Program-made: the position numbers and the translations under genes | Shown: piece by piece, positions 1 through 15,700 of the stretch | Numbering within the stretch: position 1 is the first letter of the stretch | Layout of the letters: each line of letters begins with the position of its first letter | Notes under the pieces: model-generated | The model's database searches: none | Told to the model about the DNA's origin: nothing | Seen by the model: the letters and a program-made list of their open reading frames with translations, nothing else | DNA from: an uncultured Desulfobacterales bacterium | Lineage (GTDB): Bacteria > Desulfobacterota > Desulfobulbia > Desulfobulbales > Desulfocapsaceae | Direction: 5' to 3' | NCBI GenBank assembly: GCA_937915545.1 | Contig: CALGIJ010000006.1 | Location: 62,001-126,000, forward strand | Length of the DNA stretch: 64,000 nt

Positions 1-1
1 G

Positions 2-622
2 AGCGTCACCGACACGCCCATCGCCGTCGACAGCCCCAGCGCCGAGATCTGCGCCCAGTCGCTGCAATTCTGCAACAAGCCCGGCCTGGTCAACTCGGTT
101 TCCCTCGAAGGCGACAAGATCGACACCATCTTCCCGCTCATCGCCGGCACCACCTGGGAGTGCATCGTCCTGCTCAGCGACGACAAAGGCATCCCCAAAA
201 GCGGCGAGCAGCGGCTAGCCGTCTTCGCGGGCATCATGGAAAAGGCCAAGCGATACAAGATCAGCCCATCCCGCCTGCACGTCGACCCGCTGGTCGAAAT
301 GCTCTGCACCTCGGAGGATGGCATCAACATGGTCCTCGATGTGATCAGGAAGATCAAGCAGCAGTATCCGACCATCCACGTCACCGGCGGGGCCAGCAAC
401 ATCTCGTTCAATCTGCCTGCGCGCAAATTCGTCAACCAGGCCTTTCTCATTCTGGCCATGGGAGCCGGCATGGACAGCGCCATCATCAACCCGCTGCACA
501 AGCACATGATGGGCCTCATCTATGCCACCGAGGCACTGCTCGGACAGGACGAATACTGCATCGAATATATCGGCGGATACCGTAAGGGCCTCTACGGCCC
601 GGTCAGTCAAGATCACAAATAA
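2..622 (+). CDS. Methyltetrahydrofolate:corrinoid methyltransferase, 5'-truncated by window edge
   Basis: The reading frame is open from base 2 to the TAA at 620-622, giving the last 206 residues; the start lies outside the window. The protein looks like the pterin-binding TIM-barrel family (MtrH/MtgA/AcsE type) that moves a methyl group between a corrinoid protein and tetrahydrofolate. Visible family features are an early AVDSP strand, VNSVSLE, and the GGASNISF segment whose Asn matches the pterin-binding GxSNxS motif of AcsE. The gene is followed after 14 bases by a corrinoid protein, with AAGGAGG starting at the stop codon, so the two are probably one operon. In this context it is most likely the MT2 component (methyl-corrinoid to THF). 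The direction of transfer and the upstream substrate are not visible. Confidence 0.85.
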   Translation, partial: SVTDTPIAVDSPSAEICAQSLQFCNKPGLVNSVSLEGDKIDTIFPLIAGTTWECIVLLSDDKGIPKSGEQRLAVFAGIMEKAKRYKISPSRLHVDPLVEMLCTSEDGINMVLDVIRKIKQQYPTIHVTGGASNISFNLPARKFVNQAFLILAMGAGMDSAIINPLHKHMMGLIYATEALLGQDEYCIEYIGGYRKGLYGPVSQDHK

Positions 623-636
623 GGAGGTTGGAAGTC

Positions 637-1272
637 ATGTCAAAGATAGCGGAAGTCAGAGCCCATGTGGAAATCGGCAAAACCAAGATCGTCCCCGTCC
701 TCGTCCAGCAGGCCCTCGACGAAGGCCACACCGCGGTGGAAATTCTCCAGGCGATGATCGACGGCATGGGGGTGGTCGGCGACAAGTTCTCGGCCGGGGA
801 AATCTTCGTCCCGGAGATGCTCATCGCCGCCAAGGCCATGGCCAAGGGGGTCGAGGTGCTCAAGCCCCATCTCGCTGGAGAGTCCTCGCTGTCCCTCGGC
901 ACCTGCGTCATCGGCACCGTGCAGGGCGACCTGCACGACATCGGCAAGAACCTCGTGGCGATGATGATCGAGAGCGCCGGGTTCACGGTCATCGACCTTG
1001 GCGTCGACGTGCCGGCGGAAAAGTTCATTTCCGCCGTCAAGGACAATAGCGGGGTCAACCTCGTCGCCTGCTCCGGCCTGCTCTCCACCACCATGCCGGC
1101 CATGCGCGCCACCGTGGCGGCCTTGAAATCCTGCGGTCTGTCGGGCTTTAAAGTGCTCGTCGGCGGCGCCCCGGTGACCCGCGAGTTCGCCGACGAGATT
1201 GGCGCCGATGCCTACGCGGCGGATGCCGGCAGCGCCGCGATCATGGCCAAGGAACTGGCAGCGGCAGCCTAA
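637..1272 (+). CDS. Methyltransferase corrinoid-binding protein (MtbC/MtgC family)
   Basis: This 211-residue protein carries the methyl group on cobalamin between a substrate methyltransferase and the THF methyltransferase. An N-terminal helical cap (residues about 5-85) precedes a Rossmann-type B12-binding domain. The DxHxxG motif is present as D98-L-H100-D-I-G103, with His100 the expected lower cobalt ligand, and is followed by SGLLSTTM and VGGAP as in the family. The ATG at 637 is chosen because AAGGAGG (621-627) sits 9 bases upstream; an in-frame TTG at 628 is less well placed. The length is normal for the family. It lies between the pterin methyltransferase and a UroD-fold methyltransferase, a standard three-component arrangement. 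Confidence 0.93.
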   Translation: MSKIAEVRAHVEIGKTKIVPVLVQQALDEGHTAVEILQAMIDGMGVVGDKFSAGEIFVPEMLIAAKAMAKGVEVLKPHLAGESSLSLGTCVIGTVQGDLHDIGKNLVAMMIESAGFTVIDLGVDVPAEKFISAVKDNSGVNLVACSGLLSTTMPAMRATVAALKSCGLSGFKVLVGGAPVTREFADEIGADAYAADAGSAAIMAKELAAAA

Positions 1273-1297
1273 TCATCTCTTCGAGGAGACACTCATC

Positions 1298-2274
1298 ATG
1301 CTCAGCAAACGACAGAATCTCATTGAAACCATCCGCGGCGGCAACCCGGACCGCTTCGTCAACCAATACGAATTCCTCGATATCATCCTCGAGGCGCCGC
1401 TGAGGACCCGCCCGCAGCGCGGCCAGACCATCACCAACGAATGGGGGGTGACCATGTCCTGGCCTCAGGACCAGCTGGGCCCCTTCCCCGTCCATGACGA
1501 GGCGCACCGGGCCATCAAGGACATCACCAAGTGGCGCGAAACCATTCGCTGCCCGAGCGTCGAGTTCTCCGACGAACGCTGGGCGCCGGCCATCGCCCAT
1601 GCCGCCTCCGTCGACCGCGAGGATAAGTACGTCACCGTCTTTTTCGCCTCGGGCACCTTCGAGATGACCCACTTCCTTATGGGCATGGAAGACGCCATGA
1701 TGAATTTCTACGAGGAGCCCGAGCATATGCACGAGCTCATCGACTTTCTCACCGATTACGAAATCCGTTACGCCAAGCAGATCATCGAGCGCATTCGCCC
1801 GGACGCCCTGTTCCACCACGACGACTGGGGTTCACAGGTCGCTTCGCTGCTGTCGCCGCAGATGTTCAGAGAGTTTTTCCTCGAACCCTATAAGAAGGCT
1901 TACGGCTTCTGGAAGGACAACGGCGTGGAACTGATCGTCCACCACAGCGACTCCTATGCCGCCAACCTCGTACCCTCTATGATCGACATGGGCATCGACA
2001 TCTGGCAGGGGGTGATGACCACCAACAACACCCCGGAGCTGATCAAGAAGTACGGTGGACAGATCGCCTTCATGGGAGAACTCGACAGCGGGCCCCTCGA
2101 CCACCAGGACTGGGACGCCAAGGTCATCGCCGAACACGTCGAAAGGGCCTGCCGCAGCTGCGGCAAGCACCATTTCATCCCCTGCCTGACCCAGGGCTTG
2201 AACTTCAGCTCGTTCCCCGGCGTCTACGAGGCGACCAGCAAGGCCATCGACGAGATGAGCAAGAAGATGTTCCC

Positions 2275-2278
<4 letters not shown>
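1298..2278 (+). CDS. UroD-family methyltransferase, probable substrate:corrinoid methyltransferase
   Basis: This 326-residue protein has the uroporphyrinogen decarboxylase (MtaA/MtbA/O-demethylase) fold. A GAGGAG Shine-Dalgarno precedes the ATG at 1298. Where thiol-methylating MtaA/MtbA proteins have a zinc-binding His-x-Cys-Gly, this one reads VHHSDSYA, so the Cys is replaced by Ser-Asp. A later Cys occurs in HFIPCLTQG near the C terminus. Cytosolic UroD relatives act as MT1 enzymes in O-demethylase systems, and its position after a corrinoid protein and THF methyltransferase suggests the same role here. The substrate (methoxylated aromatic, betaine or other) cannot be read from sequence. 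Its TAA shares the four bases TTAA with the stop of the convergent regulator gene. Confidence 0.8.
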
Positions 2279-5424
<3,146 letters not shown>

Positions 5425-5467
5425 GGGGACCGTCAGGGTAAGGGAATGAGCAGTGTTACGGCAGGGC

Positions 5468-5496
5468 TTGGCCTATGGTCCCGACAGTACTATAGT
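5468..5496 (+). promoter_or_regulatory. Sigma-70-like promoter for the corrinoid-activation genes, with overlapping palindrome
   Basis: TTGGCC at 5468-5473 and TATAGT at 5491-5496 are separated by 17 bases, 83 bases upstream of the ATG at 5579. The -10 lies inside the perfect palindrome TACTATAGTA (5488-5497). On the other strand the same palindrome offers TATAGT 15 bases after a consensus TTGACA, a shorter than ideal spacing, toward the regulator gene at 5424. The two divergent promoters may therefore overlap. This is read from sequence only. Confidence 0.5.
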
Positions 5497-5578
5497 AACG
5501 GCGCGGCGATGTCAATTCTTTCCGCCAGCAACCTTTGCCGGCACCTATAGCGAGAGCTATTAACCCCACCAGGACGCC

Positions 5579-6292
5579 ATGACCATCCTGCAACACACCC
5601 TCACCCTGCCCACCCTCGCCGTTCCCCTGGCCTGGGAGGACCTTGTCGACCATCTGCACCGGCTCCCCGGCGGCGAGAAGCTCATCGACCAGGCCGAAGA
5701 GGTGTTCGAGGCCAGCGGCCGGATCTCCAGCCCGGCGGCCCTGCTGACCACGATGAGTCCGCTTTCCCGCAGCGACGGCCGGGTGGCGGTGCGGCGCAGC
5801 GACAACGGCCTGGAAGCGCAGCTCTGCCTCGGCTGGGCGGCCGGTTTTCTCGACGCGGCGGAGGTGCTGGTGGCCGGCGCCTATACCATCGGCCCCGAGC
5901 TGCAGCACAAGGCCGCCGAGGTGTCCAAACACGGCGACTACCTCCACGCCTATCTTCTCGAGCAGCTGGGCCTGGCGCTGCTCGGCAGGACCGGAGCGGC
6001 GGTCAACGCCATCATCGAGGAGCACGCCCTGGCCCGGGGCTGGGGGGTCGGGCCGTTGCTCAGCCCCGGCTCGGTGCACGGCTGGGAACTGCCCGACCAG
6101 GCCACCCTGTGCCGGCTGCTGCCCCTCGCCGAGATCGCCATGGCCTGCAGCGAGGCCGGCGTCCTCTCCCCCTTCAACTCGCTGACCTTCATCATCGGCC
6201 TCGGTCCGGGATACAAGGCCACCCGGATCGGCTCGCCCTGCGAGGTCTGCAACAACCGCGACAGCTGCCAGCTGCGCCGCCATAGCCCATGA
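5579..6292 (+). CDS. Methionine-synthase-activation-domain-like protein, probable corrinoid activation accessory
   Basis: This 237-residue protein resembles the vitamin-B12-dependent methionine synthase activation domain (SAM-binding fold) that occurs as stand-alone proteins near corrinoid methyltransferases. Features seen are an N-terminal helical part, the glycine-rich LLSPGSVHGWELPDQ segment, and a cysteine-rich end with C-x2-C-x5-C (CEVCNNRDSC), as in family members proposed to bind an Fe-S cluster. It overlaps the next gene by four bases (ATGA), so translation is probably coupled to the ferredoxin-ASKHA activator. The likely role is helping return Co(II) corrinoid to the active Co(I) state. 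The exact reaction is not established for this subgroup. Confidence 0.72.
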   Translation: MTILQHTLTLPTLAVPLAWEDLVDHLHRLPGGEKLIDQAEEVFEASGRISSPAALLTTMSPLSRSDGRVAVRRSDNGLEAQLCLGWAAGFLDAAEVLVAGAYTIGPELQHKAAEVSKHGDYLHAYLLEQLGLALLGRTGAAVNAIIEEHALARGWGVGPLLSPGSVHGWELPDQATLCRLLPLAEIAMACSEAGVLSPFNSLTFIIGLGPGYKATRIGSPCEVCNNRDSCQLRRHSP

Positions 6293-7866
6293 ACGAACAT
6301 CAGCCCGCGGCCACCCGCACAGTCACCATCCTCCCCGAGAAACGCTGCATCGCCGCCGCCTGCGGGGACAATCTGCTCGCCATCCTCGCCGACCACGGCA
6401 TCCTCCTGCGCTCCGACTGCGGCGGCAAGGGGGTATGCGGCAAGTGCCTGGTGCAGGTGGTCGGCGACAAGGGGCAGAGCCTCGCCAGCCCGGCCTGCAG
6501 CTGTACCGTCACCGAGGACATGGCCATCGCCATCCCCTCGGGGTCGCTGGTGCCGCCGCATATCGTCGACAAGGCGGAGATCTTCCTGCCCGCCTCCTTC
6601 CAGCAGGCCGCCGGGGCAGCGCAGGACTCCCTGGGCGTCGCCGTCGACCTCGGCAGCACCACCATCGCCGTCTACCTCGTCGACCCTGCCGCTCGCCGCG
6701 TGCTCTCCTCCCTGGCGGTGAAGAACCCGCAGAGCCTGCACGGCGACGACGTCATGAGCCGCATCGGCTACGTGGGAGACAACGCCGAGAGGCTGACCCG
6801 CCTGCAGCGCCTGACCTGCGGGGCGATCCTCTGGGCGGTGAACGCCCTGACCGCCCGCACCGCATCGGCCAGCCTGGACCTGGCCAGCATGGTCGTCGTC
6901 GGCAACCCGACAATGATCCACCTCCTCCTCGGGCTGTCGCCGGCCTCCATCGGCATCTCGCCCTACGTGCCGCAGTTCGTCACCGCCAAAGACAGCGACG
7001 CCACCTCCCTCGGGCTGGGTGCGGTGGCGAGCACGGTGCGCACCCTGCCGCAGATCTCCGGCTTCATCGGCGGCGACATCCTCGCCGCCGCCGTCGCCGC
7101 CGAGCTGACCCGGCAGCCCGCGGGGACCCTGCTCATCGACCTCGGCACCAACGGCGAGCTGCTCCTCAAGGGCGAAGACCGCTTCTACGCCACCTCCTGC
7201 GCCACCGGCCCGGCCTTCGAGGGGGCGGCCATCTCCTGCGGCATGCAGGCCATGCCGGGGGCCATCGAGCGCATCGCCATCGACGCCGGGCAGCGCCCCA
7301 CCGCCACCACCATCGCCAATGGCTCCGCTCCCGTCGCCCCCCAGGGCATCTGCGGCTCGGGCATCGTCAGCGGCCTCGCCGCCATGCTCGCCAGAGGGGT
7401 CATCGCGCCGAGCGGCGCCCTCGCCAAAGCCCTGCCCGAAGGGCTGGAAGGCCAGCGGGACGGGGTGCGCACCTACCGCATCCACCGCGATGACCAGGGC
7501 AATGAAATCGCCATCAGCCAGAAGGATGTGCGCCAGGTGCAGCTCGGCAAGGCGGCCCTGATCTCCGGCATCGACTTCCTCCTCGCCAGGGCCGGCATCG
7601 ACCGGCCGAGCAAGGTCCTCGTCGCCGGGGCCTTCGGCAGCCACCTCGACAAGAGGGACCTGCTGACCCTGGGCATGCTGCCGCCGCTGCCGCCGGAGGA
7701 CATCACCATGATCGGCAACGCCGCCGGCAGCGGGGCAGTCATGGTCCTCTGCGACCCCCGCTACCTCCAGGAGGCCGAGGAGCTGGCGAGTCGCACTACG
7801 GTGATCAACCTCGCCGCCGACCCCCTCTTCCAGGAGCACTTCATCACCCGCCTCTCCTTTCCCTGA
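6289..7866 (+). CDS. ASKHA/ferredoxin reductive activator of corrinoid proteins (RACo/RamA-like)
   Basis: This 525-residue protein matches the RACo family (DUF4445), which reduces inactive Co(II) corrinoid proteins in an ATP-dependent cycle. An N-terminal plant-type 2Fe-2S ferredoxin domain has C44-x5-C50-x2-C53 and a further Cys at 70 or 72. A middle linker and the ASKHA ATPase domain follow from about residue 120, with LGVAVDLGSTTIAVYLVD as the phosphate-1 motif and LLIDLGTNGE and VLVAGAFGSHLD as later nucleotide-binding motifs. The C terminus is the usual DUF4445 end without extra domains. It overlaps the preceding gene by ATGA. Together they indicate that the module includes its own activation machinery. 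Confidence 0.92.
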   Translation: MNEHQPAATRTVTILPEKRCIAAACGDNLLAILADHGILLRSDCGGKGVCGKCLVQVVGDKGQSLASPACSCTVTEDMAIAIPSGSLVPPHIVDKAEIFLPASFQQAAGAAQDSLGVAVDLGSTTIAVYLVDPAARRVLSSLAVKNPQSLHGDDVMSRIGYVGDNAERLTRLQRLTCGAILWAVNALTARTASASLDLASMVVVGNPTMIHLLLGLSPASIGISPYVPQFVTAKDSDATSLGLGAVASTVRTLPQISGFIGGDILAAAVAAELTRQPAGTLLIDLGTNGELLLKGEDRFYATSCATGPAFEGAAISCGMQAMPGAIERIAIDAGQRPTATTIANGSAPVAPQGICGSGIVSGLAAMLARGVIAPSGALAKALPEGLEGQRDGVRTYRIHRDDQGNEIAISQKDVRQVQLGKAALISGIDFLLARAGIDRPSKVLVAGAFGSHLDKRDLLTLGMLPPLPPEDITMIGNAAGSGAVMVLCDPRYLQEAEELASRTTVINLAADPLFQEHFITRLSFP

Positions 7867-7875
7867 GGGGAGGCG

Positions 7876-7891
7876 CCGCCGCTAGCGGCGG
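7876..7891. terminator. GC-rich perfect palindrome between convergent genes, possible bidirectional terminator
   Basis: CCGCCGCTAGCGGCGG is a 16-base perfect palindrome lying 10 bases after the activator gene and spanning the TAG stop of the MFS gene (7882-7884). There is no T-tract on either side, so intrinsic termination is uncertain. Confidence 0.35.
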
Positions 7892-9210
7892 TCCTCACCA
7901 TCGGCGGAGATATTGCGGCAGCGGGTCTCCCTGAGGCACAAGGCGCCGAGCACGGCGATGGCGGCGAACGCCAGCATGAGGTAAAAGCCGCGCTGGTAGT
8001 CGGCGGCAGCGTAGACGCGGATATCGTTGACCATGCGCCCGTCCCAGGCGAGATCGGCGAGGTAGCCGAAGAGCGGCTGCATGAGGGCGGTGCCGATAAA
8101 GCAGCCGGTGTTGACGACGCTCACCGCCATGCCCGACAGCCGTGGGTCGATGAGTTCCTTGGCGGCGGCGAAGGTGAGCACGAAGCCGGAGCCGGCCACC
8201 CCCATGGCGGCGAAGAGCAGCATGCCGGAGAGCCCCGGCTGCCAGGGGAGGGAGACCAGGGCCAGCCACACGGCGACGTAGAGGGCGACGCAGAAGAGCA
8301 GCGGCGCCTTGCGGCGGCCGAGCCGGTCGGAGAACCAGCCGAAGAACAGGGCCCCGAAGGCGAAGGCGAGCAGCATCACCGTCATGTGCTGGGCGGCCAC
8401 GGCGCGCTGCACGGCAAAGACATCGCGCAGGTAGGGCACCCCCCACAGGCCCATGAACGAGTAGAGGCCGCCGATCATGCCGAACTGCACCCAGAAACCC
8501 GGCCAGATGCGCCGCGTGGCGACCACCGAGAAGAGGCTGCGCCACCAGCGCCCCTCGCGCCCGGCCGGCGCCGCGCCGATGGCGTTGACCGGCGGGTAGC
8601 CGAGGTCTTCCGGCCGATTCCGCACCACCAGTACCGCGAGAAGGCCCAGCACCAGCGACAGCAGGCCGATGCCGATGAAGATCGCCCGCCAGGTGAAGTG
8701 GGCGAGCAGCCCGGCCAGCGGTCCGGCGGCAAGCACCGAGCCGAGGTTGCCGATGAGCAGGGTCAGCCCGCTCATCAGGCCGAAGACGCGCTCGGTGAAC
8801 CACAGCGAGTTGCTCTTCATGATGCTGACGAAGATCACCGACACCCCGAGGCCGACGAGAACGCGCCCCAGGCAGGCCATGGCGAAGGTGTCGGCCAGGC
8901 CGAAGCACAGGGAGCCGACGCCGGCGACCAGGTTGCCGCCGATCACCGAGGCCCGCGTGCCGAGGGTGTCGGCGATGATCCCCGAGGGGATCTGCATGCA
9001 GGCGTAAACGATGAAATAGAGGGCCGACAGGGTGCCGAGGCTCGAGCCGGTGGTGCGGAAGGCGGCCATCAGATACTCCGCCACCACCCCCGGGGCCATG
9101 CGGTGGAAGTAGACGAGGATATAGGAGAGGATGAGCACCGCAAAGATGCTCCATTTGACCAGGGCGAAGGTGCTGGCGGCCGCCGGCCGCGTGGGGATGG
9201 GTGCAGACAT
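7882..9210 (-). CDS. MFS transporter
   Basis: This 442-residue protein has about 12 hydrophobic segments in two groups of six, with a central loop near residues 205-225, typical of the major facilitator superfamily. The N-terminal half shows YFHRMAPGVVAEYL and a GIIADTLGTR loop (A-motif like), and the second half has GWFSDRLGRRKAP, the matching loop. AAGGAA precedes the ATG. It sits between the corrinoid methyltransferase module and a Cache-domain hybrid kinase, so it may import the methylated substrate. That is a positional guess; the substrate cannot be read from sequence. The last residues are hydrophilic and end DGEDRR. Confidence 0.9.
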   Translation of the reverse strand: MSAPIPTRPAAASTFALVKWSIFAVLILSYILVYFHRMAPGVVAEYLMAAFRTTGSSLGTLSALYFIVYACMQIPSGIIADTLGTRASVIGGNLVAGVGSLCFGLADTFAMACLGRVLVGLGVSVIFVSIMKSNSLWFTERVFGLMSGLTLLIGNLGSVLAAGPLAGLLAHFTWRAIFIGIGLLSLVLGLLAVLVVRNRPEDLGYPPVNAIGAAPAGREGRWWRSLFSVVATRRIWPGFWVQFGMIGGLYSFMGLWGVPYLRDVFAVQRAVAAQHMTVMLLAFAFGALFFGWFSDRLGRRKAPLLFCVALYVAVWLALVSLPWQPGLSGMLLFAAMGVAGSGFVLTFAAAKELIDPRLSGMAVSVVNTGCFIGTALMQPLFGYLADLAWDGRMVNDIRVYAAADYQRGFYLMLAFAAIAVLGALCLRETRCRNISADGEDRR

Positions 9211-9335
9211 AGTCGTTCCTTGAAATAGACGCAGGTATCCACCGGCCGCAAGCGCCTCACCCCTCAGGCAAAGGGCGCTTCAGCGGGCATGCAAAAGCCA
9301 CCGCGTGCGGCGGCACTCCACACGGCAACGGCAAC

Positions 9336-9366
9336 GGCTTCCCCCCGGGTAAGCCGTGGGGAAGCC
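9336..9366 (-). terminator. Stable hairpin downstream of the hybrid kinase gene
   Basis: GGCTTCCCC and GGGGAAGCC form a perfect 9-base-pair stem around a 13-base loop, 17 bases beyond the kinase stop codon. No T-tract follows on the minus strand, so it may be a weak or factor-assisted terminator. Confidence 0.35.
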
Positions 9367-9382
9367 AAGGTCGCGCCGACTC

Positions 9383-12448
<3,066 letters not shown>

Positions 12449-12634
12449 GAACGATGAAGGGTAGAGGGTGGGTGGCTGCCTGCCGGACGGCCGGCGTCAG
12501 ACAGCAAACGCGGCTCAGCCCGTCGCTGCCGCTATCGCTAAGGCATACCAGAAAAAGCCATAAGAGAGAAAGGGTTTTCTCGGCGGCGGCAGGGCCGGCA
12601 GGCACCGAAACAGGCGAATGGCGAAAAAAGGAAG

Positions 12635-12660
12635 GCGCGGGCGACGTTCGTCACCCGCGC
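12635..12660 (-). terminator. Second intrinsic terminator after the adhesin gene
   Basis: On the minus strand a GC-rich stem of about 12 pairs (12635-12646 with 12649-12660, tight TT turn) is followed within 5-6 bases by six T residues (A-run at 12624-12629 on the plus strand). It lies about 70 bases beyond the first hairpin, giving a tandem terminator. Confidence 0.5.
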
Positions 12661-12730
12661 AGCGCTGGGGAAGAGGCAAAGGGTTGCTCCAGGCGGGATG
12701 CCCCCGTCTCCGGAAAGAACTTTGCAAAAG

Positions 12731-12759
12731 GGCCCGGGCGGCGAAGCGCCACCCGGGCC
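12731..12759 (-). terminator. Intrinsic terminator of the adhesin gene
   Basis: A 13-base-pair stem (12731-12743 with 12747-12759, one wobble pair, 3-base loop) is followed on the minus strand by CTTTTG. It starts 8 bases past the adhesin stop codon. Confidence 0.7.
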
Positions 12760-12766
12760 GGCTGCA

Positions 12767-15700
12767 TCAGACCACCGGTTCCTCCGGGGGAGGAATGAGG
12801 GTCTCGAGGTCGATATCGGCTGCACCGTTGAAGTCGGTGGCCGTATCGTTGTTCCCCGGATCGACGAAGGTGTCGGTCTCGGCGACGTTGCCGCCACCGG
12901 TCATCTGGTCAACCACGCCATCATCGACATTGCCATCATCGGGGAAGAGGGTGTCTTCGCCCTCTTCGCCATCGAGAGCGTCTTTGCCGGGGCCGCCCAC
13001 CAGGGTATCGTTGCCCTCGCCCCCCGCCAGGGTGTCCTCACCTTCTCCGCCAAAGAGGACATCGTCGCCCTCCCCGCCGTCGATGGTGTCGTCGCCGGCG
13101 CCGCCGATGACGATATCGTCACCGCCACCGCCTTCGATGACGTCTGACAGGCTGCTGCCGGCGATGACCTCGGCCCCGTCGCCGCCGTCCAGCACGTCGT
13201 CGGTCTCGAAGGTGACGCTGAACTCGGTGGTCGCGCTGTCGCCGTCGCCGTCGGTGACCTCGGCCTGGAAGTCGAAGACATATTCGGTGTTCTCCTCGTA
13301 CTCACCCTTGATCGACTCGATGCGGAACCCTTCGGCAGTGTCGGGCGAGATGATGGATACCTCCAACTCCTGGAAGGTGGTATCCCCGCCATCGATCTTC
13401 ACCGTGTATTCGACATCGGTGGAGGTGCCGCCGGTGATGCCCGGGAAGGAGCCGGAGCCCACTTCGACCCTGTTGTTGTCGTCGTCGTAGGAATAGGCCT
13501 TCCAGGTGGCATGCTCGGCGTTATTGAGACCGTCATGAGGCGGGTTGTCGAGATGGTCGAACTCCAGGGTGACCTGGGTCATGTCCAGGGGCTGGTCATC
13601 GAGCCCGGAGAAGACGAACTTCAGCGTCTCGGGGACCCCGTTCACCTCGTTGATGAGGTTATTGTCCACACCCAGCCCCTGATTGGAGGGATTGACCAGA
13701 TCAGGGTCGGCGCTGGGGCTGTCGGCGGTGACGACCATCTTGACACCGTCGCTAACGAAGACCTTCTCTTCCACCGGGGCTCCCGCCTGGGTGGAGAACT
13801 TGAGGAAGAAGTTCTTCTCGGTGGCGAAGTCGTTGACCTGCTCCACCGTGTAGTTGCCGGTGAAGGCGCCGGCAACCACTTCCGGGGCGACGGTGAACAG
13901 CACCACGCCGCCCCTGGCCACCGCGCTCCAGCGGCCGTCGCTTTCCTGCCAGGTGACATCCTTGCCGTTGACGATGAGCTTCTCGCCGTTGCTGTACACC
14001 TTGTCACCCTCCTCCACCGGGTTGCCCTCCTTGTCGAGGGGGTTTATCACCACCGCCTTGTAGCCGTCGGCCCCTGCCTCGAGATTGAGGTCGGCCACCA
14101 GGCTGTTACCCGCCTCGCTGGCGAGGATGGCGTCGTAGGCCGGGGCCACCGCCTCCGGCATATCGTCTTCCACCGAGATGACGAAGGCGCCTCGATTGGC
14201 GGTGACCGTGTCACCATCGGCGTCGCTGGCCACCACCAGGGCGGAGAGGTCGATACCGGTAATGGCCTCGTTCATATCGTCGCCGGAGAGGAGCTCGAGG
14301 TTTTCGCCGTCGCCGGCCACGTGATCGAGCGGGCCGTCGAGGTCGAAATGCCACGAGCCGTCTTCATTGATGGTGAAGGTGAACACCGTCTCCCCGCCAA
14401 CATGGGCGGTGAGGGTGTTGCTGCTGAAGGAATATTCCACCGGTTGGCCGCCGGAATAGAGCCGCGGCAGGCCATCGCTGACATGGGCCATGGAGAAGGT
14501 CAGCTCCTCGTCGGCACCGACCGTGAAGAGGGCGGCGAGGTTCTGCCCGGAGAGGCCGCCAGTCTGGTCATCGTCACTGGTCTCACCGCTTTCCTTGTTG
14601 CCGGTGGCGTTGTCGTCGTCACCGGGGATGGCGGCGTCAAGGCCGTCCTCGAGCACGGTGGCGGTGATCAGCGGCGTGGTGGTGACCAGCAGCTGTGGCA
14701 GCACGGCGACGAGATCGTTACCATCGTCGATATTGAGGGCGTCACCGGTACTGTCGAGGGTGTCGAGACGGTTGTCCTGGGTGCCGCTGACGTTGATGCC
14801 GATGGCGCGGACACTGTCGGCCCAGGCGGCGAGCAGGGTGATCTCGTTGCTCACCTGGGCCATGGCGGTGGACGTCGACGAACCCTGGGGATGGTGATTG
14901 GTGCCGTCGTAATCCGGATCATTCCAGCGGTTGGGATCTCCGTCGGAGATGAAGATGACCTGATTGATCACCTCTTGTCCACCGACATCGGCCGACGTCA
15001 GCGGGTTGCCGGTATTGACCCAGTGCAGGGCCTGCTGATAGCCGGCCTCGTAGTTGGTGAAGCCACCGGCGTTGATGGCGTTGACCTGGGTGGTGGCATC
15101 GACGAGATCGATACCTCCGGCACCGTTGCTGCGGATATTGAAGGTGCCGATGGCCTGGGCCTCTGTGTCGTAGGCGACGATGTGCACGCGGACGTTCTCC
15201 GCCGCGCTGGAATCGAGTTCACCGAGCAGGCCGACCACCGCCGTCTGCAGGGCGGCCATACGGGTGATGCCGTCGGTGCCGTCGAACTTGATCTTGTTAT
15301 CGCCCATGCTGCCCGACTTGTCGAGGATGAGCACCAGGTTGAGGTTGGCCGGCACCGTCTCCACCTCCCGCGCCACCGGGATATCGTCCTGCACTTTGAC
15401 GACGAAGGAGTTGTCGGCTGCCCCGAGGGCGGTATCGCCGTCGGCATCGGTGACCATCAGCGCCGAGGAGAAGTCGATGCCTTCGCCGTCCGGGGCGGTG
15501 CTGCCCTTGAGGACATAGCCTTCGGTGTTGCCATCGAGCTCGTGATCGAGCTGGTCCTTGAGGTCGAAGGCCCACGAGCCGTCACCATTGACATGGAGGG
15601 TGAAGACCTCGTTGCCACCCGCGGAGGTGGCCACCAGGGTGTCCCCCGAGCCGTCGCGGACGATATCGTAGCTGAGCGGCTGGCCCTTGGACTGCAGGTC

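Larger units (their letters stand above)
12449..12766. other. Non-coding gap between the hybrid kinase and adhesin genes
   Basis: Both flanking genes are on the minus strand. The stretch holds two terminator-like hairpins belonging to the adhesin gene. I see no convincing gene; the short open frames here have no Shine-Dalgarno or recognisable protein features. Confidence 0.6.

Noticed and set aside
12449..12798. Small plus-strand frames between the kinase and adhesin genes
   Set aside because: They run through terminator hairpins and into the adhesin end, with no start signal.
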